Source of the DNA: Amblyomma americanum
Lineage: Eukaryota > Arthropoda > Arachnida > Ixodida > Ixodidae
Direction: 5' to 3'
DNA: 64,000 nt
Assembly: GCF_052857255.1 (NCBI RefSeq)
Contig: NC_135502.1
Location: 150,597,311-150,661,310, forward strand
Under the pieces are notes generated by a model that saw nothing but the letters and a program-made list of their open reading frames with translations, was not told where the DNA came from and did not search any database. How positions within the stretch are numbered: the first letter of the stretch is position 1; every line of letters starts with the position of its first letter. A program made the position numbers and the translations under genes. Shown piece after piece: positions 55,135-64,000 of this stretch.

Positions 55135-55330
55135 TTCGCCGCCGCGAATTCAGTGAAAAGCTTTTGCGCCTCAATATCGGCCCCTACAAGGTTCTTAGTC
55201 GGCTAGGTGAACTGGACTATGAAGTCGTCCCTGACGAAATGACTGCATCCCAGCGAAGCCGCGTGCGACTAGAAGTTGTCCGTGCTACCCGTATAAAGCC
55301 TATTAAGTGCGCTAAACTACGGGGTGTTTC
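55135..55330 (+). pseudogene. Inserted gypsy: integrase C-terminus
   Basis: Plus strand: APIRRREFSEKLLRLNIGPY then KVLSRLGELDYEVVPDEMTA and RSRVRLEVVRATRIKPI. This is the GPF/Y-type C-terminal domain of gypsy integrases, in one frame and well preserved. Confidence 0.85.
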
Positions 55331-55399
55331 CATGCTGGGTGTTTGTTTTTGCACAATCGATTCATTTTTTTCTAGCAGCCTATTTGTCCTAAAGCATCG

Positions 55400-55440
55400 C
55401 GTTGATGCTTTTTTGAGAGGGGAGTAATACCAAGAGTTTT
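55400..55440 (+). promoter_or_regulatory. Polypurine tract before the 3' LTR
   Basis: TTTTTTGAGAGGGGAGTAATACC precedes the TGTAGCG of the 3' LTR. A purine stretch just upstream of the LTR primes plus-strand synthesis. Confidence 0.5.
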
Positions 55441-55780
55441 TGTAGCGTTTGTTTATTCATGAGAGCTGCTGCACGACGCTTTATCGCTTTGTCTGCAAGA
55501 CGCGACCATACTTATTTTGATTGATCGCACCCTGGCGGAGCCGACTTCTTTGTTCCAGAATGTTGTAGTAACTATGCACGCCGCATCTCGAACGTTCGCT
55601 ATGAGCGTTAAATTGATCATGGTCGATAGGGGCTGGCATTCTGTTCGACAACCGCCGATCATGCTTGTTGCTACACCACTGCCGAGTCCTTCAGTTCTTT
55701 GTGGACGTATATCCCTAACAAAAAGTTTCGTTTAGAAACCTTTCTAGCTCTCTCATGCGCGTCGGACTACGTGATAATAT
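55441..55780 (+). repeat. 3' LTR of inserted gypsy
   Basis: Begins TGTAGCGTTTGTTTATTC and parallels the 5' LTR at 47141-47494 through 'CTTTATCGCTTTGTCTGCAAG', 'TTCCAGAATGTTGTAG', 'GCACGCCGCATCTCGAACG' and 'TGCGCGTCGGACT'. The right end is estimated at the point where the host gypsy coding sequence (DPAQEKVFFRL) resumes. Confidence 0.8.
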
Positions 55781-55833
55781 CGGACCCTGCCCAGGAGAAA
55801 GTATTTTTTCGCTTATCTACCTGCTAAAACACT
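55781..55833 (+). pseudogene. Host gypsy pol, part 2 (short)
   Basis: Reads SDPAQEKVFFRLSTC, the gypsy stretch between RT thumb and RNase H (DPAQE.AF..L..LL). It is the middle piece of the host gypsy, left between the inserted gypsy and the RTE insertion. Its right end carries TGCTAAAACAC (55822-55832), nearly repeated at 58998-59008. Confidence 0.65.
55822..55832. repeat. Candidate target duplication of RTE (5' side)
   Basis: TGCTAAAACAC, nearly repeated as TGCTAAAAACT at 58998-59008. TGCTAAAA is identical; the remainder differs by one base shift. Confidence 0.6.
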
Positions 55834-56085
55834 ATGCAGCGATGGCGTAAAGGTAGAACATCCGCCCCGCGTGCAACAGGACTGGGAATCAAATCCTGGT
55901 GCCGCGAAATTCTTCACCGGGTTTCAAAAAAAAATAAATCCGGGTGTCGATGGAATTGCATAACCAGGCCTGGAGTGCGGCCTTATCTCGGCGACAAGAA
56001 CCGACAACGCACTCTCTCACCAGAGCAGGATTTGGCCACCCTGGTGTATTACTTGGCCACAACCTTCTATGATCAAACCAATTAA
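55833..56085 (+). repeat. tRNA-like head of RTE or abutting SINE
   Basis: Starts ATGCAGCGATGGCGTAAAGG; A-box-like TGGCGTAAAGGTAGAACA (55843) and B-box-like GGGAATCAAATCC (55884-55896), then 'GCCGCGAAATTCTTCACCGGG' and an A-run. It continues with 'CACCAGAGCAGGATTTGGCC' and 'TTGGCCACAACC' up to the first RTE leader bases. The A/B spacing is tRNA-like. It reads as one unit with the RTE that follows, because the candidate target duplication brackets both. Confidence 0.8.
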
Positions 56086-56179
56086 GCCTCGGCCTTCAGT
56101 CCCCAGCAGCGGCGGAGCAACTGACCACGGCGGTGGTCAGGCCTGTGACGCAGCGGCGGGTGCTAAGAATCTCTGGTTC

Positions 56180-56989
56180 CGGACAGGCCGCCATTGGAAT
56201 CTGAACCTGGCAACGTATAAGGCTAGAACTTTATCTAGTGAGGCTAGCCTAGCTGTGCTGTTCGAGGAACCAGCGGGAATTAAATGGGATGTGGTAGGGC
56301 TTAGCGAAGATAGGAGGACAGGTGATGCGTATACAGTACTAAAGGATGGACACATACAGTGCTTTCGCGGATTAGAGGATAGACGAGAACTAGGTGTGGG
56401 ATTCCTCATTAATAAGGATATAGCAGGCAACGTAGAGGAGCTCTATAGTATTAACGAGAGTGTAGCAGCTATAGTAATTAGGCTGAATAGGAGGTACAAG
56501 CTGAAAGTTGTGCAGGCCTACGCACCCACATCCAGCCATGATGACCAGACCGTTGAAAGTTGCTATGAAGACGTAGAATCGGCAATGAATAAAGTAAAAT
56601 CGCAGTACACTGTACTGATGGGCGACTTCAACGCGAAGGTGGGCAAGAAGCAGGCTGACGACCACGCGGTAGGTGACTATTGGATAGGCTCTAGAAATAG
56701 CAGGGGGGAGTTATTAGTCGAATTCGCGGATAGAAATAATTTACGGATCATGAATACCTTCTTCCGCAAACGAGAAAACAGGAAGTGGACCTGGAAGAGC
56801 ACCAATGTTGAAACTACAAATGAAATCGACTTCATACTATGCGCTAAACCTGGCATAATTCAGGATGTGGCCGTCCTCGGAAAGGTTCGTTGTAGCGACC
56901 ACAGAATGGTAAGATGTAGAATTAGCTTAGACTTGAAGAGAGAACGGAAGAAGCTAGGAAGAAGAAGACCATTAACGAGTAAGCCGTAA
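56180..56989 (+). pseudogene. RTE endonuclease (plus copy)
   Basis: Part of the 306-aa frame 56069-56989. Motifs: LNLATYKARTLSSEASL (the usual Asn-Ala is Lys-Ala here), VVGLSEDRRTGDAYT, VVQAYAPTSSHDDQTVE, VLMGDFNAKVGKKQADDHAV, NEIDFILCAKPG and VRCSDHRMVRCRISLDL. The Asn-to-Lys change at the first metal-site motif would be expected to weaken catalysis. It ends by frameshift at KLGRRRPLT, before the linker. Confidence 0.9.
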
Positions 56990-57004
56990 GAGGAAAAGCA
57001 TAGA

Positions 57005-58960
57005 AGTTTAGGATAGCGCTGCAAAACAGATACTCGGCTTTAACTGAGGAAGACGATCTTGATGTTCATTTATTGCACGATAATCTGACATCAACAATTA
57101 CGGAGTGCGAGTAGAAGTAGGCAGTAGGACAGTTCGAAAGGATACCGGGAAGCTATCTCAGGTAACGAAAGATCTGATTAAGGAGCGCCAAAGCATGAGG
57201 GCATCTAATTCCACCGATAGGATAGAACTAACGGAGCTATGAAAGTTAATAAATAAGCGCGAGGTAGCCGACATAAGGAATTTTAATATGGAGAGAATCG
57301 AGCATGCTCTAAAGAACGGAGGTAGCCTAAAAGCAGTGAAGAGGAAACTAATCTTAGGTAAACACCAGTTGTATGCATTAAGAGACAAGAGGGCAATGTC
57401 ATTAGCAATATGTATAAGATAGTTAACGTAGCCGAAGAGTTCTATACAGACCTGTACAGTAGCCAATATAATCAGAGCTCTAATGAGAAAGACAGCAGTG
57501 CACAGCAATGCGTCATCCTGCCAGTAACGAACGAAAAAGCTGTGGAGGATCAGGTAACAGCAGATCTGTTGAAGGATTGAGGGGACATCGTGCTAGAAAA
57601 ACTAGCCACCCTGTATACGCAATGCGTTATGACCTCGACTGTACCAGATGCTTGGAAGAATGCAAACATCTTAATTCATAAGACGGGAGACGCCGAGGAC
57701 TTGAAAAATTACAGGCCGATCAACTTACTATCCGTTGCCTACAAAGTATTTACTAAGGTAATCGTTAATAGAGTCAGGGCAACGTTAGACTTTAATCAAC
57801 CAAATGATCAGGCAGGCTTTCGTTAAGGATATTCCACAAAAGATCACATTCACACTATCAATCAGGTGATAGAGATATGCGCAGAATATAACCAACCTCT
57901 ATATATAGCTTTCATTGATTATGACAAAGCATTCGACTCAGTGGAAACCTTAGCAGTCATACAGGCATTGCGTAATCAGGGGGTAGAAGAGCCTTATGTC
58001 AAAATACTGGAAGATATATATAGCAACTGCACAGCTACTGTAGTCCTCCATAAAGTCAGCAATAAAATTCCAATAAGGAAGGGCGTCAGGCAAGGAGTCA
58101 CTATCTCGCCAATGCTGTTCACCGTATGTTTACAGGAGATATTTCGAGGCCTGAATTGGGAACAGTTGGGAATAAGAATAAAGGGGAATACCTAAAAAAT
58201 CTGCGATTTGCTGATGATATTGCCTTGCTGAGTCACTCAGGAGATGAACTGCAAATCATGATCAATGAGTTAGACAGGCAGAGCAGATCGATGGGTCTAA
58301 AAATTAACATGCAGCAAACAAAGGTAATGTCCAACAGCCTAGCAAGGGAACAACAGTTCACAATTGGCAGCGAGAGCCTAGAAGTTGTGACGGAATGCGT
58401 ATACTTAGGGCAGGTAGTGACAGCTGATCCGGATCATGAGAGGGAGATAACAAGAAGTATAAGAATGGGGTGGAGCTCATGTGGCAAATTCTCGCAGATC
58501 ATGAGTGGCAGTTTACCAATTTTCCTCAAGAGAAAAGTGTACAACCGCTTAATTTTACCGGTACTCACCTACGGGGCAGAAACGTTTAGGCTAACGAAAA
58601 GAGTTCAGCTTAAGTTAAGGACAACGCAGTGAGCAATGGAAAGAAAAATGATCGGTGTAACGTTAAGAGACCGGAAGCGGGCAGAGTGGGTGAGGGAACA
58701 AACATGGGTTAATGACATCCTAGTCGAAATCAAGAGATAGAAATGGGCTTGGAGAGGGCATGTAATGCGAAGGCAGGACAACCGATGGTCCTTAAGGGTA
58801 ACGGAGTAGATTCCAAGAGAAAGTAAGCGTAGCAGGGGGCGGCAGAAGGTTAGGTGGGCGGATGAGATTAAGAAGTTTGCAGGCAAAGGGTGGATGCAGG
58901 TGGCAAAAGATAGGGTTAATTGTAGAGACATGGGAGAGGCCTTTGCACTGCAGTGGGTGT
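57005..58960 (+). pseudogene. RTE linker and RT (plus copy)
   Basis: Plus strand in pieces. Linker 57010-57560 ([14 protein letters not shown] ... LIKERQSMRASNST) with stops and a small deletion. RT 57590-57826: [40 protein letters not shown]. 57866-58195: IDYDKAFDSVETLAVIQALR and RKGVRQGVTISPMLF. 58126-58632: LRFADDIALLSHSGDELQIM with the catalytic pair intact and LKINMQQTKVMSNSLARE. The C-terminal part reaches 58960 (SRGRQKVRWADEIKKFAGKG) with stops. No continuous ORF. Confidence 0.9.
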
Positions 58961-58997
58961 AGTAAGGCTGATAATGATGATGATGATGATGATGATT

Positions 58998-60414
58998 TGC
59001 TAAAAACTCCGCCCGTTTTAGCCTATTTCGATCGGTTTGCTCACACTGAAGTCCGCAACCCCCCCTCCTCGCATGCCTTATCGTTGTGATTTGTGAACCT
59101 GCCCACGGTGACGTCCACATAATTGTTTATGCAAGCCAACTTATTTCCGAAGCAGAGAATGGTTATTAACAATGCGCGACTTTTTCTCCTTTATCTGAGG
59201 AGTCGCCAAATTTCGTCCCTCTCTGTTTTGCAGTTGTTCCTCAGTAATCACGGACCACCACGACTTTTGTGGGCTTCCTTTATTAAAAGACCCCCCCCCC
59301 CCCCAGCAACTTTGGGCACTGGGCGCTACACCTCCACAAGTATTCGTACAAATTCGATTACAGTTCAATGCGTCTCGACCTAGACGATGATTTGTCTCGG
59401 TACCCTGTAGAGTTTCCTGATGTTCGTGAAAGTGATACCCTGCTTTGTCGGTTTGATATTTCTGATCTCAACATCGCCGACGAACAGCGCAAAGATTCCT
59501 CCTTAAAATCCCTCATTCATGGCCTGAACTCAGAATATACGAATCCGCCCTTGGAACCATACGTTCGTCAGAATAGCATTTCCTGCTATCGCAGCATACA
59601 CCCTGATGGTCCTCCGCTATTGCTTAGAATACCTTTACAGCTACGCTCCTCTATCCTTGAGGGACTCCATGATCTGCCGACAGCAGTACACCTTGGTGTC
59701 TCCCGCAATTAAGCCCGGGTGCGGCACCGCTTATTTTCACATGGTTTGTACCGTACCGCCAAGCGTTATGTCGCCGCTTGTGACCTTTGTTAAAGTAGAA
59801 AGACGTGCCCCTCATTGCTTGCCGGTTTCCGGAAGCCCATTGATGTCTCTCTTGAACTACTTTACAGTGTTAGCCACGTCGTTCTCGGCCCTTAACCCGC
59901 ATATTTATCCGGCAACAAGTGGATCGCTATCGCAATGGACTATGCGACTATGTGCGCCATCACGCATGTCCTGCCAACGAGCTTCGCTGCAGATGTCGCC
60001 GGGTTTCTTGTGCAAAATGTCATTCTGCACCATGGCGCTCCTCGCCAATTACTCACCTAGCGCGGCCGTAGTTTTTTTTCCGGAGTCGTTGACGACATCC
60101 TCCGTTCATGTTCCACGCAGCAAAAGCTCGTCACAGCACATCACCGAAAGACCACTCTGCTTATGGGCCGCCTCAACTGAACTGTGACCAACATGTTATC
60201 TTTTGTATGTCTCCCCCGAGCACTGAGACCGGGACAGACCATAGCATTATGTGATGTTCACATACGATTGTTCTGAGCATGACACCACACGCTATTCTCA
60301 CTTCTACCTTTTGTTTGGTGGGTACCGTCGTTTGGCCTTGGACGCTCTCATGAACTGTTCTGCAGTATCCTGCACCACTTACGCCAGTGATGCCATCGCT
60401 TAAATCACCCAGGC
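58998..60414 (+). pseudogene. Host gypsy pol, part 3: RNase H and integrase
   Basis: Plus strand. It opens with LLKTPPVLAYFDRFAHTEVR, the RNase H start. VITDHHDFCGLPLLKDP follows at 59247-59300, interrupted by a C-run, then LDDDLSRYPVEFPDVRESDT (59377). The integrase N-terminal part has IHPDGPPLLLRIP and LRSSILEGLHDLPTAVHLGV. Zinc-binding YVAACDLC and the core (NKWIAIAMDYATMCAIT, LVQNVILHHGAPRQLLT) are at 59770-60060. A stop follows the LLT where TDRG is expected. VVDDILRSCSTQQKLVTAHH is present. It ends near 60410 (SDAIA), where the CR1-like LINE begins. Same family layout as the 8.4 kb minus element. Confidence 0.85.
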
Positions 60415-60735
60415 GGGCAAGGCAGCACCCGTGGGATGCAGTCGCAGGTAAACCAGTTAGTCTTTTTTATGCAGGTCCTTGCTTCGCGCATCGACCCTGT
60501 CTCTGTTCAGCTCGGCGGCGGCGAATGTGCTGCTTCATGGAATGAACGATACCAGCATGTGCCAGTGACAGTGCTTTTCCCCGCCAACACCGGAATTTTC
60601 AACGACACCGACGGCCGCTGAGCTGAACTTTTTCGACGTCCGCAGTGGCTATCCCAAGGAACATCGGCATCATCGAATCTTTCGGGAACCGCCCCTAAGG
60701 TTTTCTTCACCAGTGGGCAAGGCAGCACCCGTGGT
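60415..60735 (+). promoter_or_regulatory. CR1-like 5' leader with a 64-bp repeat
   Basis: GGGCAAGGCAGCACCCGTGG begins at 60415 and again at 60715. Similarity runs 64 bp (to TTTTTTATGCAGGT), so the repeat period is 300 bp. Repeated leaders (monomers) at LINE 5' ends usually carry the internal promoter. The repeat ends in TCTTTTTTATGCAG|GT, which resembles a 3' splice acceptor followed by a donor dinucleotide. Confidence 0.65.
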
Positions 60736-61728
60736 ATGCAGTCGCAGCTAAACCCGTTCGTCTTTTTTATGCAGGTTAGTAGATATCGCTACTTCTATGA
60801 ATTTAAAAGCGATTCTCTTTGTTTGGTTGTGCTGCCTTGCCCAGGCGTCTTGCTTGAAACATTTTCAGAGTGTTTTGATACATTTTGTTTACTTGCACTT
60901 TTGCTTAGCGGTGACGTTGAGCTTAATTCAGGCCCAGAGGTAGCAAAGAAACTCGATGAAATTATTGTGAATCAAAAGGTCTCTTCATGCCAACTTCAGT
61001 CTCTAGGGGCAAAACTTCACTTGCTTATATCAGAAACAAATCAGAGACTTGCTTCAATTGAAAGCAAACTGGAAGTACTATCGCAAACAGCCCAAAGCAT
61101 GGAAGCTTGCGAGCACTCGTTGGCAGGATTGAACAGAGAAATAGTTTCGCTAAGAACAAAAGTGGACTACCTTGAAAACTACTCTCGTCGTAACAACCTG
61201 CTCATTTATGGCATTGAAGAGTCAGAAACTGAAACAGTAGATGACCTTAAGAAGCATGTTCTGACGGAAATAATTGAAAGCAAACTTGAAGTCAAAGTAG
61301 GGAGTTTGCGGAGGGTGCACCGCTTGGGGAAAAAGCTGAAGATAAAAAGCGTCCCGTGATTATGAGGTTTTTTGATTTCGCTGAAAATGAAGAGGTTCTC
61401 CGGAATGCTTCAAAATTGAAGGGTTCCCAAACGTCCATCTAACAGGACTTTTCACCTAGGCTACGGAAAACGAGAAAGCTACTTTGGGCTACTGTTAAGG
61501 ATGTTAAGAAGCCCGAGGATAAAGTGTACCTCAAATATGACAAATTAGTTGTCAATAAAGAGGTGTACGCGTGGGACGAAAAGAAGAACCAAAGGTATAA
61601 AGTAAGTGGTGCAGTTTCAGGTGATATCGGTCAAAACGCCCCGAGTAATGACGCAACTTCCTCTGAATCAGTGAAAAATGCCGGGCGTCCGCGAAGGAAA
61701 TGTGCTGCCGCTTCTTCTACTTGACAGG
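60736..61728 (+). pseudogene. CR1-like LINE ORF1 with 2A-like motif
   Basis: 207 aa are open at 60736-61359. A hydrophobic N-terminal stretch (residues 26-57) leads into LLLSGDVELNSGP (55-67), a 2A-like motif in which the critical Pro before Gly is Ser. A coiled-coil-like region (about 70-150: LHLLISETNQRLASIESKLE, SLAGLNREIVSLRTKVDY) is followed by YSRRNNLLIYGIEESETETV. A frameshift near 61325 ends this frame. The ORF1 C-terminal half continues (RPVIMRFFDFAENEEVLRNA, DFSPRLRKTRKLLWATVKDV, YLKYDKLVVNKEVYAWDE) to 61728, after one in-frame stop at about 61440. The coiled coil plus RNA-binding-like half is typical of CR1/L2 ORF1. The start Met lies in the leader repeat. Confidence 0.85.
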
Positions 61729-61839
61729 CCACAAGTTCAATTCGGTCTTCCTTCAACGCCTTTATTAATGATCATCAAATTAAACAGATACCGTCATCTG
61801 CAGTAAATATCGTTAGCAATTCTTTTGAAAGTCGGACGA

Positions 61840-64000
61840 AACCACCACCTGAGATTCGCCAACTACGTGTGATATCTTTGAATGCCAGAAGCATTGTTAA
61901 TAAAACAGACAGCCTTGAGGTAGTGCTCTTCTCTTATGATCCCCATGTACTGGTGATAAGCGAGACATGGTTACACAGTGGTATTCTTGATGAAGAAATT
62001 GTGCCACCGGGCTACGTCATTTACAGACGTGGTCGCGGTTCACGTGGTGGTGGGGTTGCTGTGATTGCTAGGTGTGAAGTGAAGGTAACGCTCCTTGACC
62101 AAATTGATCAGCATGAAAGCTTGTTTTTGCGCCTAGTAACGCATGGCTTCACCCTTTACCTTTGCGCTGTGTATCGTCCACCTGATGCAACGGATTCTTT
62201 TATGTCTAGTCTTTTAGATCATTTAATACATTACCAGAATCGGAATCTTATCCTTACCGGTGACGTCAATCTTCCTGCCATCGACTGGGACAAACCATCG
62301 TATGGCCTATGTGCCTCATGTGATATTGTTTTAGATCTGATGTTTTCTTTAAACCTTAAGCAAGCTGTTCGTGAATACACCAGACAGTCATCTGTACTAT
62401 ACCTATTCTTTGTTAGCCGAACCTTTTTATGGAGTGCTTGACGTTGAACCGGGAATATCAGATCATTGTCTTTTATACTTTTGTTGTGTTTCGCCTGGTG
62501 CTTCGGGGGTGCGTCAGGCTAAAATGATAAGGGACTTCGTTCGTGCTAATGTTAATGCAGTCATCGACGGCTTACAGTCGCTGTTAAGCAGCTCGTCCTG
62601 GAAAGACGTTCATAGTTTGTGGTATCACTTTAAGAATGCAGTGCAGTACTGTACGGAACATTTTATTCCACTTAGAAAAGTTCATATCAACCGTCGCAAT
62701 CCTTGGATAAGTCGAGAACTTCAACTGAAACGCAAAGTGAAGCGATTTAGGAAGAAAAAGATATCTTCATTACAACAGTTCCAACTACTCAAACAGAAAC
62801 TTGCCTTAAAGTTAAAATCAGCAAAGTTTCATTAATTTTAAATGACGCTCCCCGAATTCATCAGATGCAATCCCCAAAAGTTTTGGAAATTTTTAGGTCG
62901 AAAGAATGAGCAGTTGAGTAAAGTCCGAATTAATGACGACATTGTGACCGACTGCACAGTGCTTGCAGAAGGTTTTAACTCTTACTTTAAAAGCGTATTT
63001 CTGACGGAGAGGGCAACCACAGCTAGAATTTGAGGTGATGATCTTGGTAACGTTCCGGCTATTTCTGTGAATGGTGTTCTGTCGATGCTGAGTAAACTTG
63101 ATAAGAAATGTTCTGGTCCTGATGGGCTTGCAAATGCTTTTCTTAAACGTTTTGCAATGCAATTATCCGAGTTTTTAACACAGCTATTTCAAGTCTCTTT
63201 AAATGTTGGTGATATGCCAGAGGACTGGACATTGGCCCGCGTTGTACCAATCCATAAAAAAGGAGACAAGCTAAGTATTTCTAACTACAGACCGATTACA
63301 ATTACTTCTTCTTGTCGTAAGTTGAGAGAAAACATAGTCTCTGGGTACCTTAATTCGTTTCTAGCTGAAAATAACATTTTATTCCCTTTGCAACACGGCT
63401 TCAGAAAGGGCATGTCCACCGTGACGCAGTTGGTTTCTACTGTGAATGAATTCGAAGTTGTTCTTGATGAATTCGGGCAGGTTGATGTTCTTTTTTTAGA
63501 CTTCCGCAAGGCTTTTGACACTGTTTCTCATGGCAAACTCATTTCTAAATTAGATAGTATTGGCGTCATTACTTATCTTGTCAACTGGATTCATGCTTAT
63601 CTTAAACATAGGAAACAATACGTAGACGTTAATGGCTGCAGATATAACGATCTTCCAATTACTTCAGGCGTACCTCCGGGCAGCGTCTTAGGGCCACCGC
63701 TGTTCCTAATCTATATAAATGATCTGTCTGCTTCCATCCCCGGAAATGTCTCTTTAAAGCTTTTTTCAGATAATTGCACACTTTTTAAGACCATAAATAA
63801 CCAGAACGATCACTACTTCTTGCAAAATGCGCTTCTAGCTGTTCATCAGTGGTGTGTAAAATGGGATATGCAACTAAACCTTGATAAAACTATTCTGTTA
63901 CGCATTTCGCGCAAAAAGCATCTTAGTCCTTTTTCTTACACCCTGCAAAATTATGTAATCCACGAGGTCACAAAATATAAATATTTAGGGGTAACGTTAA
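61840..64000 (+). pseudogene. CR1-like LINE ORF2: endonuclease and RT
   Basis: Plus strand, running off the right edge. Endonuclease 61869-62441: ISLNARSIVNK, LVISETWLHSG, YRRGRGSRGGGVAVIARC, CAVYRPPDATDSF and LILTGDVNLPAIDW (residues 128-140); then ISDHCLLYF after a frameshift near 62420. Linker 62500-63030 (MTLPEFIRCNPQKFW) with three in-frame stops (62833-62841 and 63031). RT from about 63100: KCSGPDGLANAFLKRFA, WTLARVVPIHKKGDKLSISN, LDFRKAFDTVSHGKL and TSGVPPGSVLGPPLFLIYI. The catalytic block LKLFSDNCTLF has Asn where FADD has its second Asp (AAT at 63772-63774). KYKYLGVTL is at the edge. Not functional as it stands. Confidence 0.9.

Larger units (their letters stand above)
56086..58997 (+). 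mobile_element. RTE-type LINE, plus copy
   Basis: Second nearly full-length RTE. The leader CCCAGCAGCGGCGGAGCAAC, also found in part at 39.5 kb, precedes the endonuclease. It ends in (GAT)n at 58976-58997 after CTGCAGTGGGTGTAGTAAGG. Coding parts are listed separately. Stops and frameshifts are more numerous than in the 16.6 kb copy. It lies within the gypsy host pol and is bracketed by TGCTAAAA repeats. Confidence 0.9.

Noticed and set aside
55884..55896. Functional tRNA gene
   Set aside because: A and B boxes are present, but no cloverleaf can be closed and the sequence continues into a SINE/LINE body.

Overview
The window looks like a stretch of a large, repeat-choked animal genome. No confident host gene, tRNA gene, rRNA, operon or CRISPR array was found. 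Almost everything that can be identified is a decayed retroelement. The mixture is RTE-type LINEs, CR1-like and I-like LINEs, several Ty3/gypsy families, Penelope-like elements and tRNA-derived SINEs ending in the 'TTTAACGTGCAC' core. It resembles hard-tick (Ixodidae) DNA most closely. That assignment rests on recalled family resemblance, not on a search.

Layout. 1-9.3 kb: mostly unrecognised AT-rich DNA with two SINEs. 9.3-20.6 kb: minus-strand gypsy elements. A gypsy LTR plus integrase remnant (9.3-10.9 kb) is followed by a CR1-like fragment (10.9-12.15 kb). Next comes an 8.4 kb LTR-to-LTR gypsy (12.196-20.579 kb) whose gag carries a 36-bp tandem array and a nested 2.84 kb RTE LINE bounded by a 9-bp target duplication. 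20.6-28.8 kb: sparse, with an old RTE-like piece, a CR1 piece and a hairpin. 28.8-31.8 kb: a 698-bp LTR-deletion-LTR mini-element, then a plus-strand gypsy pol with its 3' LTR. 31.8-36.5 kb: a SINE and two Penelope-like copies head to head. 36.5-39.1 kb: nothing recognised. 39.1-41.7 kb: a Penelope-type GIY-YIG remnant and an RTE copy split by another LINE tail. 41.7-46.1 kb: a GC-rich unclassified block, then an I-like LINE that lost its RT core.

46.4-64 kb is one nested pile. A plus-strand gypsy 'host' element survives in three pieces (46.48-47.11, 55.78-55.83 and 59.0-60.41 kb). It is split first by a complete but decayed gypsy (47.1-55.78 kb). That inserted gypsy itself carries an RTE tail, a 1.57 kb DNA transposon with terminal inverted repeats, and a SINE. 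The host is split again by an RTE LINE with a tRNA-like 5' head (55.833-58.997 kb). It is ended by a CR1-like LINE (60.415 kb to the right edge).

None of the retroelements is intact. Most show frameshifts, stops, missing catalytic residues or deletions, so mobility would have to be supplied from elsewhere. The most interesting points are a 2A-like ribosome-skipping motif with a Pro-to-Ser change in the CR1-like ORF1, and the RTE copy whose tRNA-like head and LINE body lie inside one target-site duplication.
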